This document shows, piece after piece, positions 30,001-38,275 of a DNA stretch of 64,000 nucleotides. Where the stretch lies: contig NZ_CP101990.1 of assembly GCF_024508295.1 (NCBI RefSeq), positions 310,001 to 374,000 of the forward strand, in the 5' to 3' direction. How positions within the stretch are numbered: the stretch's first letter is position 1; each line of letters opens with the position of its first letter. A program made the translations under genes and the position numbers. Origin of the DNA: Aeromicrobium duanguangcaii (GTDB taxonomy: Bacteria; Actinomycetota; Actinomycetes; Propionibacteriales; Nocardioidaceae). The notes beneath the pieces are model-generated. The model saw only the letters and a program-made list of their open reading frames with translations, was not told the DNA's origin and searched no databases.

Positions 30001-30564
30001 AAGCTGAAGCTGAAGGCCCGCGCGAGCGTGAAGGCGGGGCGCACGTTCTCCGTCTCGACCTCGGGCCTGGCTCCTCGCGAGGTCTACACCGTCCGCATCG
30101 GCGGCAAGAAGGTCGCGTCGGGCAAGGCGTCGTCGGCCGGCAGGGTCAAGCGCACGGTGCGCGTGCCTGCCTCGACCAAGGCCGGCAAGCGACTCGTCCG
30201 GGTCTCCGGTTCGCTGACGGACCGCACGGGCACGCGACGGATCAAGGTCGTGAAGGTCAAGCCTCGGGCGAAGGCGCTGACGTTGAGCCTGCGCGAGTCC
30301 TCGGTGCGCGCGTCCGACGACCAGCGGATCACCGTCCGCAACCTGCGACCCGGCGAGAAGGTCGAGGTGCGGTACCTCGGCCTGCGCATCTCCGCCGAGG
30401 GCGCCCGAGCCGACGCGAAGGGCGTCTACGTCAAGACCTTCGACGTCGGGATCACGTGGGGGCCCAAGACGGTCACCGCGACCGGACTGACCACTGGACG
30501 ATCGGTGTCGGGGCGGTTCTCCGTCGTGAACCGGTGCCCGCAGGGCGGCTTCTACTGCTCCTGA
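27025..30564 (+). CDS. Large secreted repeat protein with PATR and Ig-like domains
   Basis: A 1179-residue protein. GTG 27025 follows GAAGGAG by six bases. It has a Sec signal (LALLTAAAAVAFSGLSIAPATA). Region 1 (about 30-440) resembles autotransporter-associated beta-strand repeats, e.g. GFTKSGTGTLTLSAANSYAG, with a helix-like passenger build. Next comes a bacterial Ig-like domain (TVSPNPSAPGQTVTLKASV, about 450-540), then one with YECSLDGAAFAAC, then three repeats beginning GTAKVGQTLTA, GEARVDEVLTA and GVLKVGEELTA. A basic C-terminal region (about 980-1179) ends with NRCPQGGFYCS. No LPXTG or membrane anchor is seen, so it is probably released or loosely bound. Adhesion is a guess. Confidence 0.8.
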   Translation: MRLRGSRLALLTAAAAVAFSGLSIAPATAVSDTSTWTGLGADSKWSTAGNWDIVPSAGANLVFPDISDSARHTSVNDFAAGTAFGTITVQDSGYAISGASLVPTGVAADFSGTSTISAPLRLSASEPVTSVAGAATLALSGTLTGASGFTKSGTGTLTLSAANSYAGVTRVDAGTLAIANSSALGAWSTDNGTEVSAGATLEVRDTINTSEPIRIAGDGVGGAGALDNGTGNNVVQGVTMTGDSTIGGAAGTFLLIPSTLGQSGGSARLTKAGAGILDVLATASHTGGTVVAAGTLATEGTVGGPVAVRAGATVSGAGGNLGDVTSSGGTVTAGYSSSPFSSDAASLTLDSSSTFHAQLNGPAEGNGSTGHSRLHIARDVQLAGATLTAAIGGGYAPSPGAELTIIAVAGATAITGTFKDLPEGALVTPTGGAGGKFRISYIGGTGNDIVLTYFAGSTTALTVSPNPSAPGQTVTLKASVQPTNATGTVTFTDGATTLGTSSLVNGTATLTTAALAKGVHSLTATYNGDESFVPSASTTVTQSVVEPDPVPDTRITEGPVEGSVDNPMTASFTFDSPDSDVASYECSLDGAAFAACASPAAYSGLNGGNHTFSVRAVDEGGQRDPTPAVRSWSVTGSFVVTGGLAITGTAKVGQTLTAMSTVGTTPASTSVSGQWWRGETPIPGATGTTYVLTNDDVSSVISYRETRTRTGYRSITISSGESEVVTGGIITLDAPTISGEARVDEVLTATPGSVSPSDAAVTLTWHVDGETTGVSGPTYTVQPADVGLPITVTARATKNDHDPVSRTSVATDDVAKAVFATAPSATVSGVLKVGEELTAGHGSPTPEPDSMTYQWFAGGDAITGATSRTFTVQKAQQGLPITVTVTAVRAGYVDASNTSFASAPVVTNRAPSLTLTPTAKRLRQGKSTTLSWTSDDAVTLKASGAWSGTKAASGNETVKPARAGTQTYVLSATNAAGTTTAQVAIQVALPPKKLKLKARASVKAGRTFSVSTSGLAPREVYTVRIGGKKVASGKASSAGRVKRTVRVPASTKAGKRLVRVSGSLTDRTGTRRIKVVKVKPRAKALTLSLRESSVRASDDQRITVRNLRPGEKVEVRYLGLRISAEGARADAKGVYVKTFDVGITWGPKTVTATGLTTGRSVSGRFSVVNRCPQGGFYCS

Positions 30565-30574
30565 GGGCGGCGGG

Positions 30575-32050
30575 TCAGCCGCGGCGGAGGAGCGAGCGCG
30601 CCTTGCGGGCGACCCGGGCGAGGAAGCCGCGCAGGGTCATCGTCTCGAGCCGGACGAGCCGCGCGGTGAGGTCGTCGATCCGCTCCTGCTGCCGCTTGAG
30701 CTTGGCATCGCGCTGGTCGCCGAGGCGGGCGTGCCGGGTCCCCGCGCCCTGGTAGGTCGGGGTGTTGAACGGGTACTCGTAGCGCTGGGGGTGGCGGGTC
30801 AGGTCGATCACCGACGCGTGCCGCAGCCACTCCAGGCGTGAGGCGACCTCGGACAGGTCGGGTGCCGCCAGCGTGTGCACCGCGGGCGGGAACGAGGCCT
30901 CGGCCAGGCGGGTGTCGAACTGCGTCGCGTCGCGGCCGGGCTGCCAGCGGTGCTCGAGGCCGTTGCGCTCGAGGAACGCGGCGTAGCGCGAGAACCGCTC
31001 GGGCATCGCGGCGTTGAAGGCGGTGAGGTCGGTGGCCTCATACAGCTCCTCGACGCTGATCGGCGAGTCGAAGTGAGGCTGCAGCCGGTGGGGCATCCGG
31101 TGGTACTCCGCCAGCTCGAGCGTGCGCGAGTCGTGTGCCAGCATCATCGCCGGCGTGCCGGCCAGCAGTGCGGCGACGTTGCCGTGGAACCGCGTGCCGT
31201 AGACGAACTCCTGCTGGGCGAGGAAGTCGTACCAGGTCCAGGTGTCGACGAAGAGCCGCATCCGGTCCTGCTGGTACAGCGGGTGCCGCAGGTGCGCGGG
31301 CACGAGCGGGTCGGTCACGTGCGGGTGCGTGACACCCCACAGCAGCAGGCGCAGGTCGTGCTGGTCCTGCCCGACGTAGGTCAGGTTCGGGTGGCGCGCG
31401 GCCTGCTCGGTCGCGAAGGCACCGATGCCCGGCACCTCGGGGGTCAGGTTGAGGCCCAGCGCCGAGTCCGCTCCGAGCGACTCGACCTTGCGGTGCACCT
31501 GGTGGTCGGGACCGTGCAGGAACAGCGACGGGCACCCGATCACGTCCACCGAGTCGGCCGGGAACCCGAGGTGGACGAGGAAGTCGCGGGTGAACTCGCC
31601 GCGGACGCCGATGGAAGCGGAGCGGTCCAGGACTGCGGTGACGAACCGCTGCGTCACGTCCCGTACGTCGGCCAGGGCGTCGAAGGATCGGTCGGCCGGC
31701 GCCTGGGCGCCGATGCCGATCACCGTCGTGGGGATCGTCAGCTGCTCGATCAGGCGGGTCAGGTTCTCGAGCTTGTCGGCGAAGTCGGGCCGGAAGGAGT
31801 TCGCCATCGGGATGACGAAGTGGTCGAACTCCTCGTTGATGCGCGCCGCGTCGTCGGGCGATGCCGCCCGGCGCTCACTGAGGGTCGAGTTGGCGACCAG
31901 CTCGTGGGGCGCGACGTCGAGCGCCTTCCACACGGAGTGCTGGAAGAGGTAGTTGCCGCTGTTGGAGTTGAAGACGTCCTGCGTCAGCGTCGTCTCGGGT
32001 ACGACTGCCGTGAACGGGTCCTTGCCCGCGCGGATCAGGATCCGAGCCAT
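30575..32050 (-). CDS. Polysaccharide pyruvyltransferase-like protein
   Basis: A 491-residue protein with the CsaB/polysaccharide pyruvyltransferase layout: NSGNYLFQ near the start, TTVIGIGAQ, SIGVRGEFTRDFL, VIGCPSLF, and FVYGTRFHGNVAALLAGTPAMML with the conserved RFH-N-A-G-P. Such enzymes move pyruvate from PEP to a sugar in surface glycans. The C-terminus adds a basic coiled coil (LKRQQERIDDLTARLVRLE). It stands alone; no other glycan genes adjoin, and it converges with the repeat-protein gene. CACACT lies six bases before the ATG. Confidence 0.72.
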   Translation of the reverse strand: MARILIRAGKDPFTAVVPETTLTQDVFNSNSGNYLFQHSVWKALDVAPHELVANSTLSERRAASPDDAARINEEFDHFVIPMANSFRPDFADKLENLTRLIEQLTIPTTVIGIGAQAPADRSFDALADVRDVTQRFVTAVLDRSASIGVRGEFTRDFLVHLGFPADSVDVIGCPSLFLHGPDHQVHRKVESLGADSALGLNLTPEVPGIGAFATEQAARHPNLTYVGQDQHDLRLLLWGVTHPHVTDPLVPAHLRHPLYQQDRMRLFVDTWTWYDFLAQQEFVYGTRFHGNVAALLAGTPAMMLAHDSRTLELAEYHRMPHRLQPHFDSPISVEELYEATDLTAFNAAMPERFSRYAAFLERNGLEHRWQPGRDATQFDTRLAEASFPPAVHTLAAPDLSEVASRLEWLRHASVIDLTRHPQRYEYPFNTPTYQGAGTRHARLGDQRDAKLKRQQERIDDLTARLVRLETMTLRGFLARVARKARSLLRRG

Positions 32051-32056
32051 GCCGTC

Positions 32057-32062
32057 AGTGTG
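32057..32062 (-). promoter_or_regulatory. -10-like CACACT for the pyruvyltransferase-like gene
   Basis: Six bases before the ATG at 32050. Confidence 0.35.
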
Positions 32063-32192
32063 GCAGAGCCCCGGGTACGCAGGGCGACATGTCGCCGGTC
32101 ACACCCGATGGTGGCGGTCAGTGTCGCCGGGGTACAGTGACGGCGTCACTTTGTCTGGTACCCACTCGGGACTGGAACGAAAGGCAACACAC

Positions 32193-33050
32193 ATGTCGCA
32201 CCCCAGCGTGGGTGTGGTCGGCGCCGGCCGTGTCGGTGCTGTCCTCGCCGCCCGGCTCCAGCGAGCCGGCCACCACCTCGTCGGCGTCAGCGGACGCTCG
32301 GCTGCCTCGCAGCTGCGCGTGCAGACGCTGCTCACCGACGTCCCCGTGCTCGAGCCCGCCGAGGTCGTCGAGCGCGCCGAGATCGTCATCCTGGCCGTCC
32401 CGGACGACCTGCTGGCCGACGTCGCCGCCGAGCTGGCGCCCCACGTGGGCCCCGGCCAGCTGGTCGCGCACACCAGCGGCCGTCACGGGCTGGCCGTCCT
32501 GGCGCCCTTCGTCCGCGCCGGCGCCCGCACGATGGCCCTGCACCCGGCGATGACCTTCACCGGCACCGAGGTCGACCTCGAGCGCGCGTGCGTCTTCGGC
32601 GTCACCGCCGAGCCCGGCGTCCGCGACGTCGCCGAGACCCTCGTGGCGGCCCTCGACGGCTCGGTCATGTGGGTCGACGAGGCCGACCGCGCGACCTATC
32701 ACGCCTCGCTGGCGCACGGCGCCAATCACCTGACCACGATCGTGACGCAGGCGATGGACCTGCTGCGCCAGATCGGCGCCGAGGACCCGGCCGCCGTGCT
32801 GCGCCCGCTGCTGACGGCCGCGCTCGACAACACGCTGGCCTACGGCGACGCCGCGCTGACCGGCCCCGTCGCCCGCGGCGACGTCGACACCGTCCGCGCG
32901 CACGTCGCGCAGCTGAACGATCCGTCCGTGCGGCGCACGTACGCGGCGCTGGCCACCGCCACCGCCGACCGGGCCGAGTCCACCGGCCGGATCGACACCG
33001 ACACGGCCGACGCGGTCCGCACCGCCGTCATCCGCGAGAAGGTCCGCTGA
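32193..33050 (+). CDS. Rossmann/DUF2520 protein, candidate ketopantoate reductase (PanG-like)
   Basis: A 285-residue protein: an N-terminal NAD(P)-binding fold with GVVGAGRVGAVLA, and a helical DUF2520 domain with LHPAMTFTGTE and HASLAHGANHLTTIVTQAMDLL. The gene order DUF2520-panC-panD-coaX is conserved in mycobacteria. From memory, PanG, an alternative ketopantoate reductase, belongs to this type; if so this protein would make pantoate from ketopantoate for PanC. That assignment is inference. The ATG shares one base with nothing upstream, but its stop shares a base with the panC start. A TACAGT about 55 bases upstream may be its -10. Confidence 0.75.
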   Translation: MSHPSVGVVGAGRVGAVLAARLQRAGHHLVGVSGRSAASQLRVQTLLTDVPVLEPAEVVERAEIVILAVPDDLLADVAAELAPHVGPGQLVAHTSGRHGLAVLAPFVRAGARTMALHPAMTFTGTEVDLERACVFGVTAEPGVRDVAETLVAALDGSVMWVDEADRATYHASLAHGANHLTTIVTQAMDLLRQIGAEDPAAVLRPLLTAALDNTLAYGDAALTGPVARGDVDTVRAHVAQLNDPSVRRTYAALATATADRAESTGRIDTDTADAVRTAVIREKVR

Positions 33051-33898
33051 TGCCCACCGTCGTCCGCACCACCGCCGAGCTCCGCGCCGCCACAGCCGGT
33101 GCCGGCACCGTCGCGCTCGTCCCCACGATGGGCGCCCTCCACGACGGCCACGCCAGCCTGATGCGCCACGCGCGTCCGCTGGCCGACACCCTCGTGGTCT
33201 CGATCTTCGTCAACCCCACGCAGTTCGCCCCGGGCGAGGACCTCGACGCGTACCCGCGCACCTTCGAGGCCGATCTCGAGCGCTGCGACGCGGAAGGCGT
33301 CGACGTCGTCTTCGCGCCGACCGTCGAGCAGATGTACCCGCACGGGCTCGACGACATCATCACCGTCGACCCGGGCCCGCGCGCGACCATGCTCGAGGGG
33401 GCCCAGCGGCCCACCCACTTCCGCGGGGTCCTCACCGTCGTCGCCAAGCTGTTCGGCCTCGTGCGTCCCGACGTCGCCGTGTTCGGCGAGAAGGACTACC
33501 AGCAGCTGAGCCTGATCCGCCTCATGGCGCGCGAGCTGTGCCTGGGCGTCGAGGTCGTCGGCTGCCCCACCGTCCGCGAGGACGATGGCCTCGCGATGAG
33601 CTCGCGCAACCGCTACCTGACCGCGTCCGACCGCGAGCGTGCCGCTGCCATCTCGGCCGCGCTGCGCGCCGGCGCCGCCGCCGGTCCTGACGGCCCCGAG
33701 GCCGTCCTCCATGCCGCCGAGAAGGTGCTGGCCGACGCCGGCATCGACCCGGACTACCTCGTGCTCACCAGCCCCGACCTCGGACCGGCGGAGCCCGGCC
33801 GGGAGGCGCGGCTGCTGGTGGCCGCTCGAGTGGGCCAGCCGCGCCTGCTCGACAACTGTGCGATCCCGCTCGGGACCGCGAAGAACCAAGGGAAGTGA
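33050..33898 (+). CDS. panC: Pantoate-beta-alanine ligase
   Basis: A 282-residue enzyme of normal length that joins pantoate and beta-alanine using ATP. Motifs: [14 protein letters not shown] (HIGH-like HDGH), [27 protein letters not shown] and MSSRNRYL (KMSKS-like). The start overlaps the upstream stop as TGATG. The ATG gives [14 protein letters not shown], the usual beginning. Confidence 0.96.
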   Translation: MPTVVRTTAELRAATAGAGTVALVPTMGALHDGHASLMRHARPLADTLVVSIFVNPTQFAPGEDLDAYPRTFEADLERCDAEGVDVVFAPTVEQMYPHGLDDIITVDPGPRATMLEGAQRPTHFRGVLTVVAKLFGLVRPDVAVFGEKDYQQLSLIRLMARELCLGVEVVGCPTVREDDGLAMSSRNRYLTASDRERAAAISAALRAGAAAGPDGPEAVLHAAEKVLADAGIDPDYLVLTSPDLGPAEPGREARLLVAARVGQPRLLDNCAIPLGTAKNQGK

Positions 33899-33903
33899 CC
33901 CCG

Positions 33904-34320
33904 ATGCTGCGCACCATGATGAAGTCCAAGATCCACCGCGCCACGGTGACCCAGGCCGACCTGCACTACGTCGGCTCGGTGACCGTCGACGAGGACCTGC
34001 TCGACGCGTCCGACATCCTGCCCGGTGAGCTCGTGCACATCGTCGACGTCACGAACGGCGCCCGCCTCGAGACCTACACGATCGCCGGGCCCCGCGGCTC
34101 GGGGATCATCGGCATCAACGGCGCCGCCGCGCACCTCGTGCACCCCGACGACATCGTCATCCTGATCGCGTACGCCCAGGTCGGCGACGCCGAGGCCCGT
34201 GAGCTGCAGCCCAGCGTCGTGTTCGTCGACGCCGACAACCGCATCGTCACGCTGGGTCACGACGCCGCCGAGGTCCCGGCGGACTCCGGGCTCAAGCGGG
34301 GCGACCTGGTGACCGTGTGA
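33904..34320 (+). CDS. panD: Aspartate 1-decarboxylase precursor
   Basis: A 138-residue pyruvoyl enzyme making beta-alanine from aspartate. The self-cleavage site HYVGS (Gly24-Ser25) is present, and [19 protein letters not shown] is conserved. ATG 33904 has an AGGGAAG-type ribosome site and gives the normal [20 protein letters not shown]; a GTG at 33895 overlapping the panC stop is the alternative. Its final bases GTGA overlap the coaX start. Confidence 0.96.
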   Translation: MLRTMMKSKIHRATVTQADLHYVGSVTVDEDLLDASDILPGELVHIVDVTNGARLETYTIAGPRGSGIIGINGAAAHLVHPDDIVILIAYAQVGDAEARELQPSVVFVDADNRIVTLGHDAAEVPADSGLKRGDLVTV

Positions 34321-35093
34321 CCCTGCTGGCGATCGACGCCGGGAACGCCGAGACCGCCATCGGGCTGTTCGACGGCGACGAGCTGGTCGCCGACTTCGTG
34401 GTGGCCTCGGACGAGCGCCGCACGTCCGACGAGTGGTTCTTGGTCGTCGACGGCTTCGTCCGTCGGGCCGGTCTGCCCGAGATCGACGAGATCGCCATGT
34501 GCTGCACCGTGCCGGCCCTGCTGGTGGCCCTGCGGAAGGCCTACCGCCGGTACTACGCCGACGTGCCCGTGTGGGTCGTCGGGCCGGGGGTCAAGACCGG
34601 CGTGCCGATCCACACCGACAACCCGCGCGAGGTCGGCACCGACCGCGTCGTTAACGCGCTGGCGGCCCAGGAGCTCTACGGCGGTCCGGCGATCGTCGTC
34701 GACCTGACCGGCACGGCCACGGTCGTCGACGCCATCGACGCCGAGGGCCGGTACCTCGGAGGGGCGATCGCACCGGGCGTCGAGGTCTCGCTGGAGGCTC
34801 TGGCCCGGCGCAGCGCCCAGCTGCGCAGCGTCGAGATCACGACGCCGCGCGACGTGATCGGCAAGAACACGGTCGAGGCGCTGCAGTCCGGCACGGTCTT
34901 CGGCTTCGCGGGCCTCATCGACGCCATCGTCGAGCGGATGATCGACTCGCTGGGCGAGGATCCCGAGCACGTCTCGGTCATCGCGACCGGCAGTCACGCC
35001 GCCGTCGTCCTGAGCGAGTGCGAGACCATCACGGCCCGCAACCCCAAGCTCACGCTCGAGGGCCTGCGCCTCGTCGCCGCCCGCAACCGCTGA
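34317..35093 (+). CDS. coaX: Type III pantothenate kinase
   Basis: A 258-residue kinase making 4'-phosphopantothenate. The ASKHA fold is shown by [15 protein letters not shown], the pantothenate site [11 protein letters not shown] and the second Asp-containing [13 protein letters not shown]; the last is slightly unusual, since family members mostly have [31 protein letters not shown] is typical. The GTG start overlaps the panD stop by four bases. Last gene of the CoA operon; a large palindrome follows its stop. Confidence 0.93.
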   Translation: MTLLAIDAGNAETAIGLFDGDELVADFVVASDERRTSDEWFLVVDGFVRRAGLPEIDEIAMCCTVPALLVALRKAYRRYYADVPVWVVGPGVKTGVPIHTDNPREVGTDRVVNALAAQELYGGPAIVVDLTGTATVVDAIDAEGRYLGGAIAPGVEVSLEALARRSAQLRSVEITTPRDVIGKNTVEALQSGTVFGFAGLIDAIVERMIDSLGEDPEHVSVIATGSHAAVVLSECETITARNPKLTLEGLRLVAARNR

Positions 35094-35105
35094 CTCGCCC
35101 CACCT

Positions 35106-35168
35106 CGAGATTTGCTCTGATTTCCACCTTTCAATCGGGTTGAAAGGTAGGAACAGGAGCAAATCTCG
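35106..35168. repeat. 63-bp AT-rich imperfect palindrome between coaX and GDPD
   Basis: Two 29-base arms (35106-35134 and 35140-35168) flank a 5-base loop TCGGG. The outer 12 bases (CGAGATTTGCTC with GAGCAAATCTCG) and inner 9 (ACCTTTCAA with TTGAAAGGT) pair perfectly; the middle 8 do not. Sited between convergent genes, it could be a bidirectional terminator or a small repeat element; GC is well below the surroundings. Confidence 0.85.
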
Positions 35169-35182
35169 GGAGCGGCGGGGAG

Positions 35183-35908
35183 TCAGACGAGGGCGGGCAG
35201 GGCGGCCGCGACGTCGTTCGTCGTGACGGCGTCCACGCCCATCGCGCGCAGACGCTCGATCTGGCGCTGGTCGTCGACCGTCCAGGCGGTCACCTTGCCG
35301 CCGGCGCGGTGGACCCGCTCGACGAGCTTGGCGTCGACGCGGCGGGCGTTCACGTGGAACTCGTCGTACCGACCGAGGTCCTGAGTCGCCGGCTGGCGCC
35401 GCGACACGAGGCCCACCAGTGGGTGGACGGGCAGGGCCGCCTCCGCGAGCGAGCGGTCGAAGCTCATCAGCGTCACGTCGGCGCGGCCGCCGAGCTCGTC
35501 GAGCACCGCACGGACGTAGGCGCGCGGGTCGACGGGCGCCGGCTTGAGCTCGACGGCGAACCGCACGTCGGTGTCACGGAAGGCCTTCACCACGTCGCGC
35601 AGCGTCGGCACCGGGGTTCCGGCGAACGTCGGCGACTTCCAGCTGCCGGCGTCCAGGCGGGCCATCTCGCCCAGCGTGAACCGCTGGACCGAGAGGCCCA
35701 CCTTGGAACGATGCACGTCGCGCAGGTTCGTGGTGCGCATCGGGGACCGGTCGTGCATCAGCACGATCGAGCCGTCGGCCGTGGGCTGGACGTCGAACTC
35801 GACGCCATGGGCGCCCAGCCGCACGGCCTCACGCAGGGCCGGGACGGTGTTCTCCGGATGCGTGGCGCTCTGGCCACGGTGGCCGTAGATCCGCAGGTCA
35901 TCACTCAT
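35183..35908 (-). CDS. Glycerophosphodiester phosphodiesterase
   Basis: A 241-residue GDPD TIM-barrel enzyme with IYGHRGQSATHPENT (catalytic His-Arg), GVEFDVQPTADGSIVLMHD (Glu, Asp, second His) and VELKP. It splits glycerophosphodiesters into glycerol 3-phosphate and alcohol. No signal peptide, so cytoplasmic. ATG 35908 is chosen; the frame also opens three codons earlier. A perfect 15-base palindrome lies 22 bases upstream. Confidence 0.9.
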   Translation of the reverse strand: MSDDLRIYGHRGQSATHPENTVPALREAVRLGAHGVEFDVQPTADGSIVLMHDRSPMRTTNLRDVHRSKVGLSVQRFTLGEMARLDAGSWKSPTFAGTPVPTLRDVVKAFRDTDVRFAVELKPAPVDPRAYVRAVLDELGGRADVTLMSFDRSLAEAALPVHPLVGLVSRRQPATQDLGRYDEFHVNARRVDAKLVERVHRAGGKVTAWTVDDQRQIERLRAMGVDAVTTNDVAAALPALV

Positions 35909-35929
35909 GCCATCCACGATGGCTCGCGA

Positions 35930-35944
35930 ACCTGACCGTCAGGT
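35930..35944. promoter_or_regulatory. 15-bp palindrome ACCTGACCGTCAGGT, candidate operator
   Basis: Perfect 6-3-6 inverted repeat upstream of the GDPD gene, of the kind bound by TetR-family repressors. No regulator gene adjoins it. Confidence 0.5.
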
Positions 35945-36089
35945 AAACGCCACCTGTGTGTCCGCCCAATTCCAACCGACGAGTCAGAGGTGGCCGGCGC
36001 CGCCGAGAGCGTGGGCCGCATCGCGCTCGCCCGGATCGCCGCGGCGCTCGGCCGGGCGGACCGCGCCGACTGAGCTCCGCCCCGCGCGC

Positions 36090-36095
36090 TAGCCT
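36090..36095 (+). promoter_or_regulatory. -10 hexamer TAGCCT for the acyltransferase gene
   Basis: Six bases before the ATG at 36102. Confidence 0.55.
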
Positions 36096-36101
36096 CCCGG
36101 C

Positions 36102-36671
36102 ATGAGGATCTTGCGCCTGATCGCCGACGTGTTCTGGTCCGTCAGCCGGTGGAACTTCCGTTCCGAGCCGGCGCCGAAGGGCTCGGGCATCCTGCTCGCG
36201 GGACCGCACACCTCCAACTGGGACTTCGTGCTCATGCTGGCCATCGCGTGGAAGTGCGGCTTCCGGCCGTACTTCCTGGGCAAGAAGGAGCTCTTCCGCG
36301 GCCCGGCCGGCCCGTTCATGCGCGCCCTGGGTGGCATCGCGGTCGACCGCAAGAACCCCGTGGGCGTGGTCGACGACCTCATCGCGCGTGCCAAGGCCGG
36401 TGACGACTTCCAGGTCGTCATCACCCCGGAGGGCACCCGCGGCGGCGTCGAGCGCTGGAAGTCCGGCTTCTACCGCATCGCGATGGAGGGCGACCTGCCC
36501 GTGACGCTGGGGTACTGCGACAGCAAGACCATGACCGCCGGCCTCGGTCCCACGATCCGCCTGACCGGCGACGTCAAGGCCGACATGGACGTCATGCGCG
36601 CCTTCTACGCGGACAAGTGGGGCGTCCGTCCCGAGCGCCGCGTCATGCCGCGCCTGGCCGAGGAGGGCTGA
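36102..36671 (+). CDS. PlsC-like 1-acylglycerol-3-phosphate acyltransferase family protein
   Basis: A 189-residue short acyltransferase. The catalytic HX4D box is GPHTSNWDFVL, block II/III is LGGIAVDRKNP, and the PEGTR motif is ITPEGTRGGVERWKSGFYRIA. It lacks a clear membrane helix apart from the weakly hydrophobic N-terminus. It may acylate lysophosphatidate or a glycolipid; the substrate cannot be told. It lies just before lysS, as a separate transcript with a hairpin after it. Confidence 0.85.
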   Translation: MRILRLIADVFWSVSRWNFRSEPAPKGSGILLAGPHTSNWDFVLMLAIAWKCGFRPYFLGKKELFRGPAGPFMRALGGIAVDRKNPVGVVDDLIARAKAGDDFQVVITPEGTRGGVERWKSGFYRIAMEGDLPVTLGYCDSKTMTAGLGPTIRLTGDVKADMDVMRAFYADKWGVRPERRVMPRLAEEG

Positions 36672-36678
36672 GCACGGT

Positions 36679-36699
36679 CCCCACCGGGCGTCGGTGGGG
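36679..36699 (+). terminator. Hairpin after the PlsC-like gene
   Basis: CCCCACC-GGGCGTC-GGTGGGG, a perfect 7-bp stem eight bases after the stop. It sits directly before the lysS promoter and has no U-tract. Confidence 0.5.
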
Positions 36700-36705
36700 T
36701 GCAAC

Positions 36706-36711
36706 TAGACT
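36706..36711 (+). promoter_or_regulatory. -10 hexamer TAGACT for lysS
   Basis: Eight bases before the GTG at 36720. Confidence 0.55.
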
Positions 36712-36719
36712 CGGGCCTC

Positions 36720-38222
36720 GTGACCCAGACGCCTGAACTTCCCGAGGACGACCTGCCCGAGCAGATGCGGGTGCGCCGGGAGAAGCGCCAGCGGATGCTG
36801 GACGCCGGCGTCGATCCGTACCCCCTGCTGGTCGAGCGCACGCACACGATTCGCGAGATCGTCGACGCCAACGATCCCGAGCAGCTGGGCCCCGACGCCC
36901 ACACCGGCCAGGTCGTCTCGATCACCGGCCGCGTCATCTTCCTGCGCAACACCGGCAAGCTCTGCTTCGTCCGCCTGCGCGAGGGCGACGGCACCGAGAT
37001 CCAGGCCATGCTGTCGCTGGCCGAGGTCGGCGAGGAGTCGCTGGCGCAGTTCAAGTCGCTCGTCGACCTGGGCGACCACCTGGCTGTCACCGGCGAGGTC
37101 ATCACCAGCCGCCGCGGCGAGCTGTCGGTCATGGCCACGAGCTGGCAGCTGGCCGCCAAGACGCTGCGCCCGATGCCGGTCGAGCACAAGCCGCTGTCCG
37201 ACGAGGCCCGCACCCGGATGCGCTACCTCGACCTCATCGTCCGCGAGGAGGCTCGCCAGAACGTGCGGGTCAAGGCGGCGGTGCTGAAGTCGCTGCGCGC
37301 CACGCTGGACCGCCACGGGTTCATCGAGGTCGAGACGCCCGTCCTGCAGCACACCAACGGCGGCGCCGCGGCGCGTCCGTTCCACACGCACCTGAACGCG
37401 TTCGACGAGCCGCAGCTGCTGCGCATCGCCCTCGAGCTGCACCTCAAGCGCTCGCTGGTCGGCGGCATCGACAAGGTCTACGAGATCGGCAAGACCTTCC
37501 GCAACGAGGGCGTCGACAACACGCACAACCCCGAGTTCATGATGCTCGAGGCGTACGAGGCGTACGGCTCCTACGACACGATGGCCACGCTCGTGCAGGA
37601 CCTGGTCGTCGATGCCGCGCGCGCCGTCGGCAAGACCGTCGTGACGGGCCGTGACGGCTCGTCGATCGACCTCGAGGCCCCGTGGCGTCGCGCCACGATC
37701 CACGAGCTGGTCGGCGAGGCTGTCGGCGAGACCGTCGACATCGAGACCTCCGAGCAGCACCTGCGCGAGCTGGCCGACCGCCACGACGTGGCGCTGCAGG
37801 ACGGCTGGGGCGCCGGCGAGGTCGTGCTGGAGCTGTTCGAGAAGCTCGTCGAGCACACCCTGATCCAGCCGACGTTCGTGTGCGACTACCCCGAGGCCGT
37901 GCGGCCGCTGGCCAAGAAGCACCGCAGCACGCCGGGCCTGGTCGAGGCGTGGGACCTCATCATCAACGGCGTCGAGCTGGCGCCGGCGTACTCCGAGCTC
38001 AACGACCCGGTGATCCAGCGCGAGCGGCTCGAGGAGCAGGCGCGCCTGGCCGCCGCCGGCGATCCCGAGGCGATGGACGTCGACGAGGACTTCCTGCGGG
38101 CGCTGGAGTTCGGCATGCCGCCGGCCGGCGGTATCGGCCTGGGCGTCGACCGCTTGGTGATGCTGCTGCAGGGCATCGGCATCCGCGAGGCCATCCTCTT
38201 CCCGGTGCAGCGCCGCGAGTAG
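36720..38222 (+). CDS. lysS: Lysyl-tRNA synthetase, class II
   Basis: A 500-residue enzyme of normal length. It has an OB-fold anticodon-binding domain (about 50-160) and a catalytic core with motif 2 (EIGKTFRNEGVDNTHNPEF) and motif 3 (GIGLGVDRLVMLLQG). It has no MprF-like extension such as mycobacterial LysX carries. GTG 36720 gives VTQTPELPEDDLPEQMRVR; TAGACT spacing supports it. In mycobacteria lsr2 lies beside lysS and clpC1; no lsr2 is found here. Confidence 0.96.
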   Translation: MTQTPELPEDDLPEQMRVRREKRQRMLDAGVDPYPLLVERTHTIREIVDANDPEQLGPDAHTGQVVSITGRVIFLRNTGKLCFVRLREGDGTEIQAMLSLAEVGEESLAQFKSLVDLGDHLAVTGEVITSRRGELSVMATSWQLAAKTLRPMPVEHKPLSDEARTRMRYLDLIVREEARQNVRVKAAVLKSLRATLDRHGFIEVETPVLQHTNGGAAARPFHTHLNAFDEPQLLRIALELHLKRSLVGGIDKVYEIGKTFRNEGVDNTHNPEFMMLEAYEAYGSYDTMATLVQDLVVDAARAVGKTVVTGRDGSSIDLEAPWRRATIHELVGEAVGETVDIETSEQHLRELADRHDVALQDGWGAGEVVLELFEKLVEHTLIQPTFVCDYPEAVRPLAKKHRSTPGLVEAWDLIINGVELAPAYSELNDPVIQRERLEEQARLAAAGDPEAMDVDEDFLRALEFGMPPAGGIGLGVDRLVMLLQGIGIREAILFPVQRRE

Positions 38223-38275
38223 GTATCACCGGATCTGCGGCTGATCTCGTCATCGACGACAGTCCGCAGGGGCGT

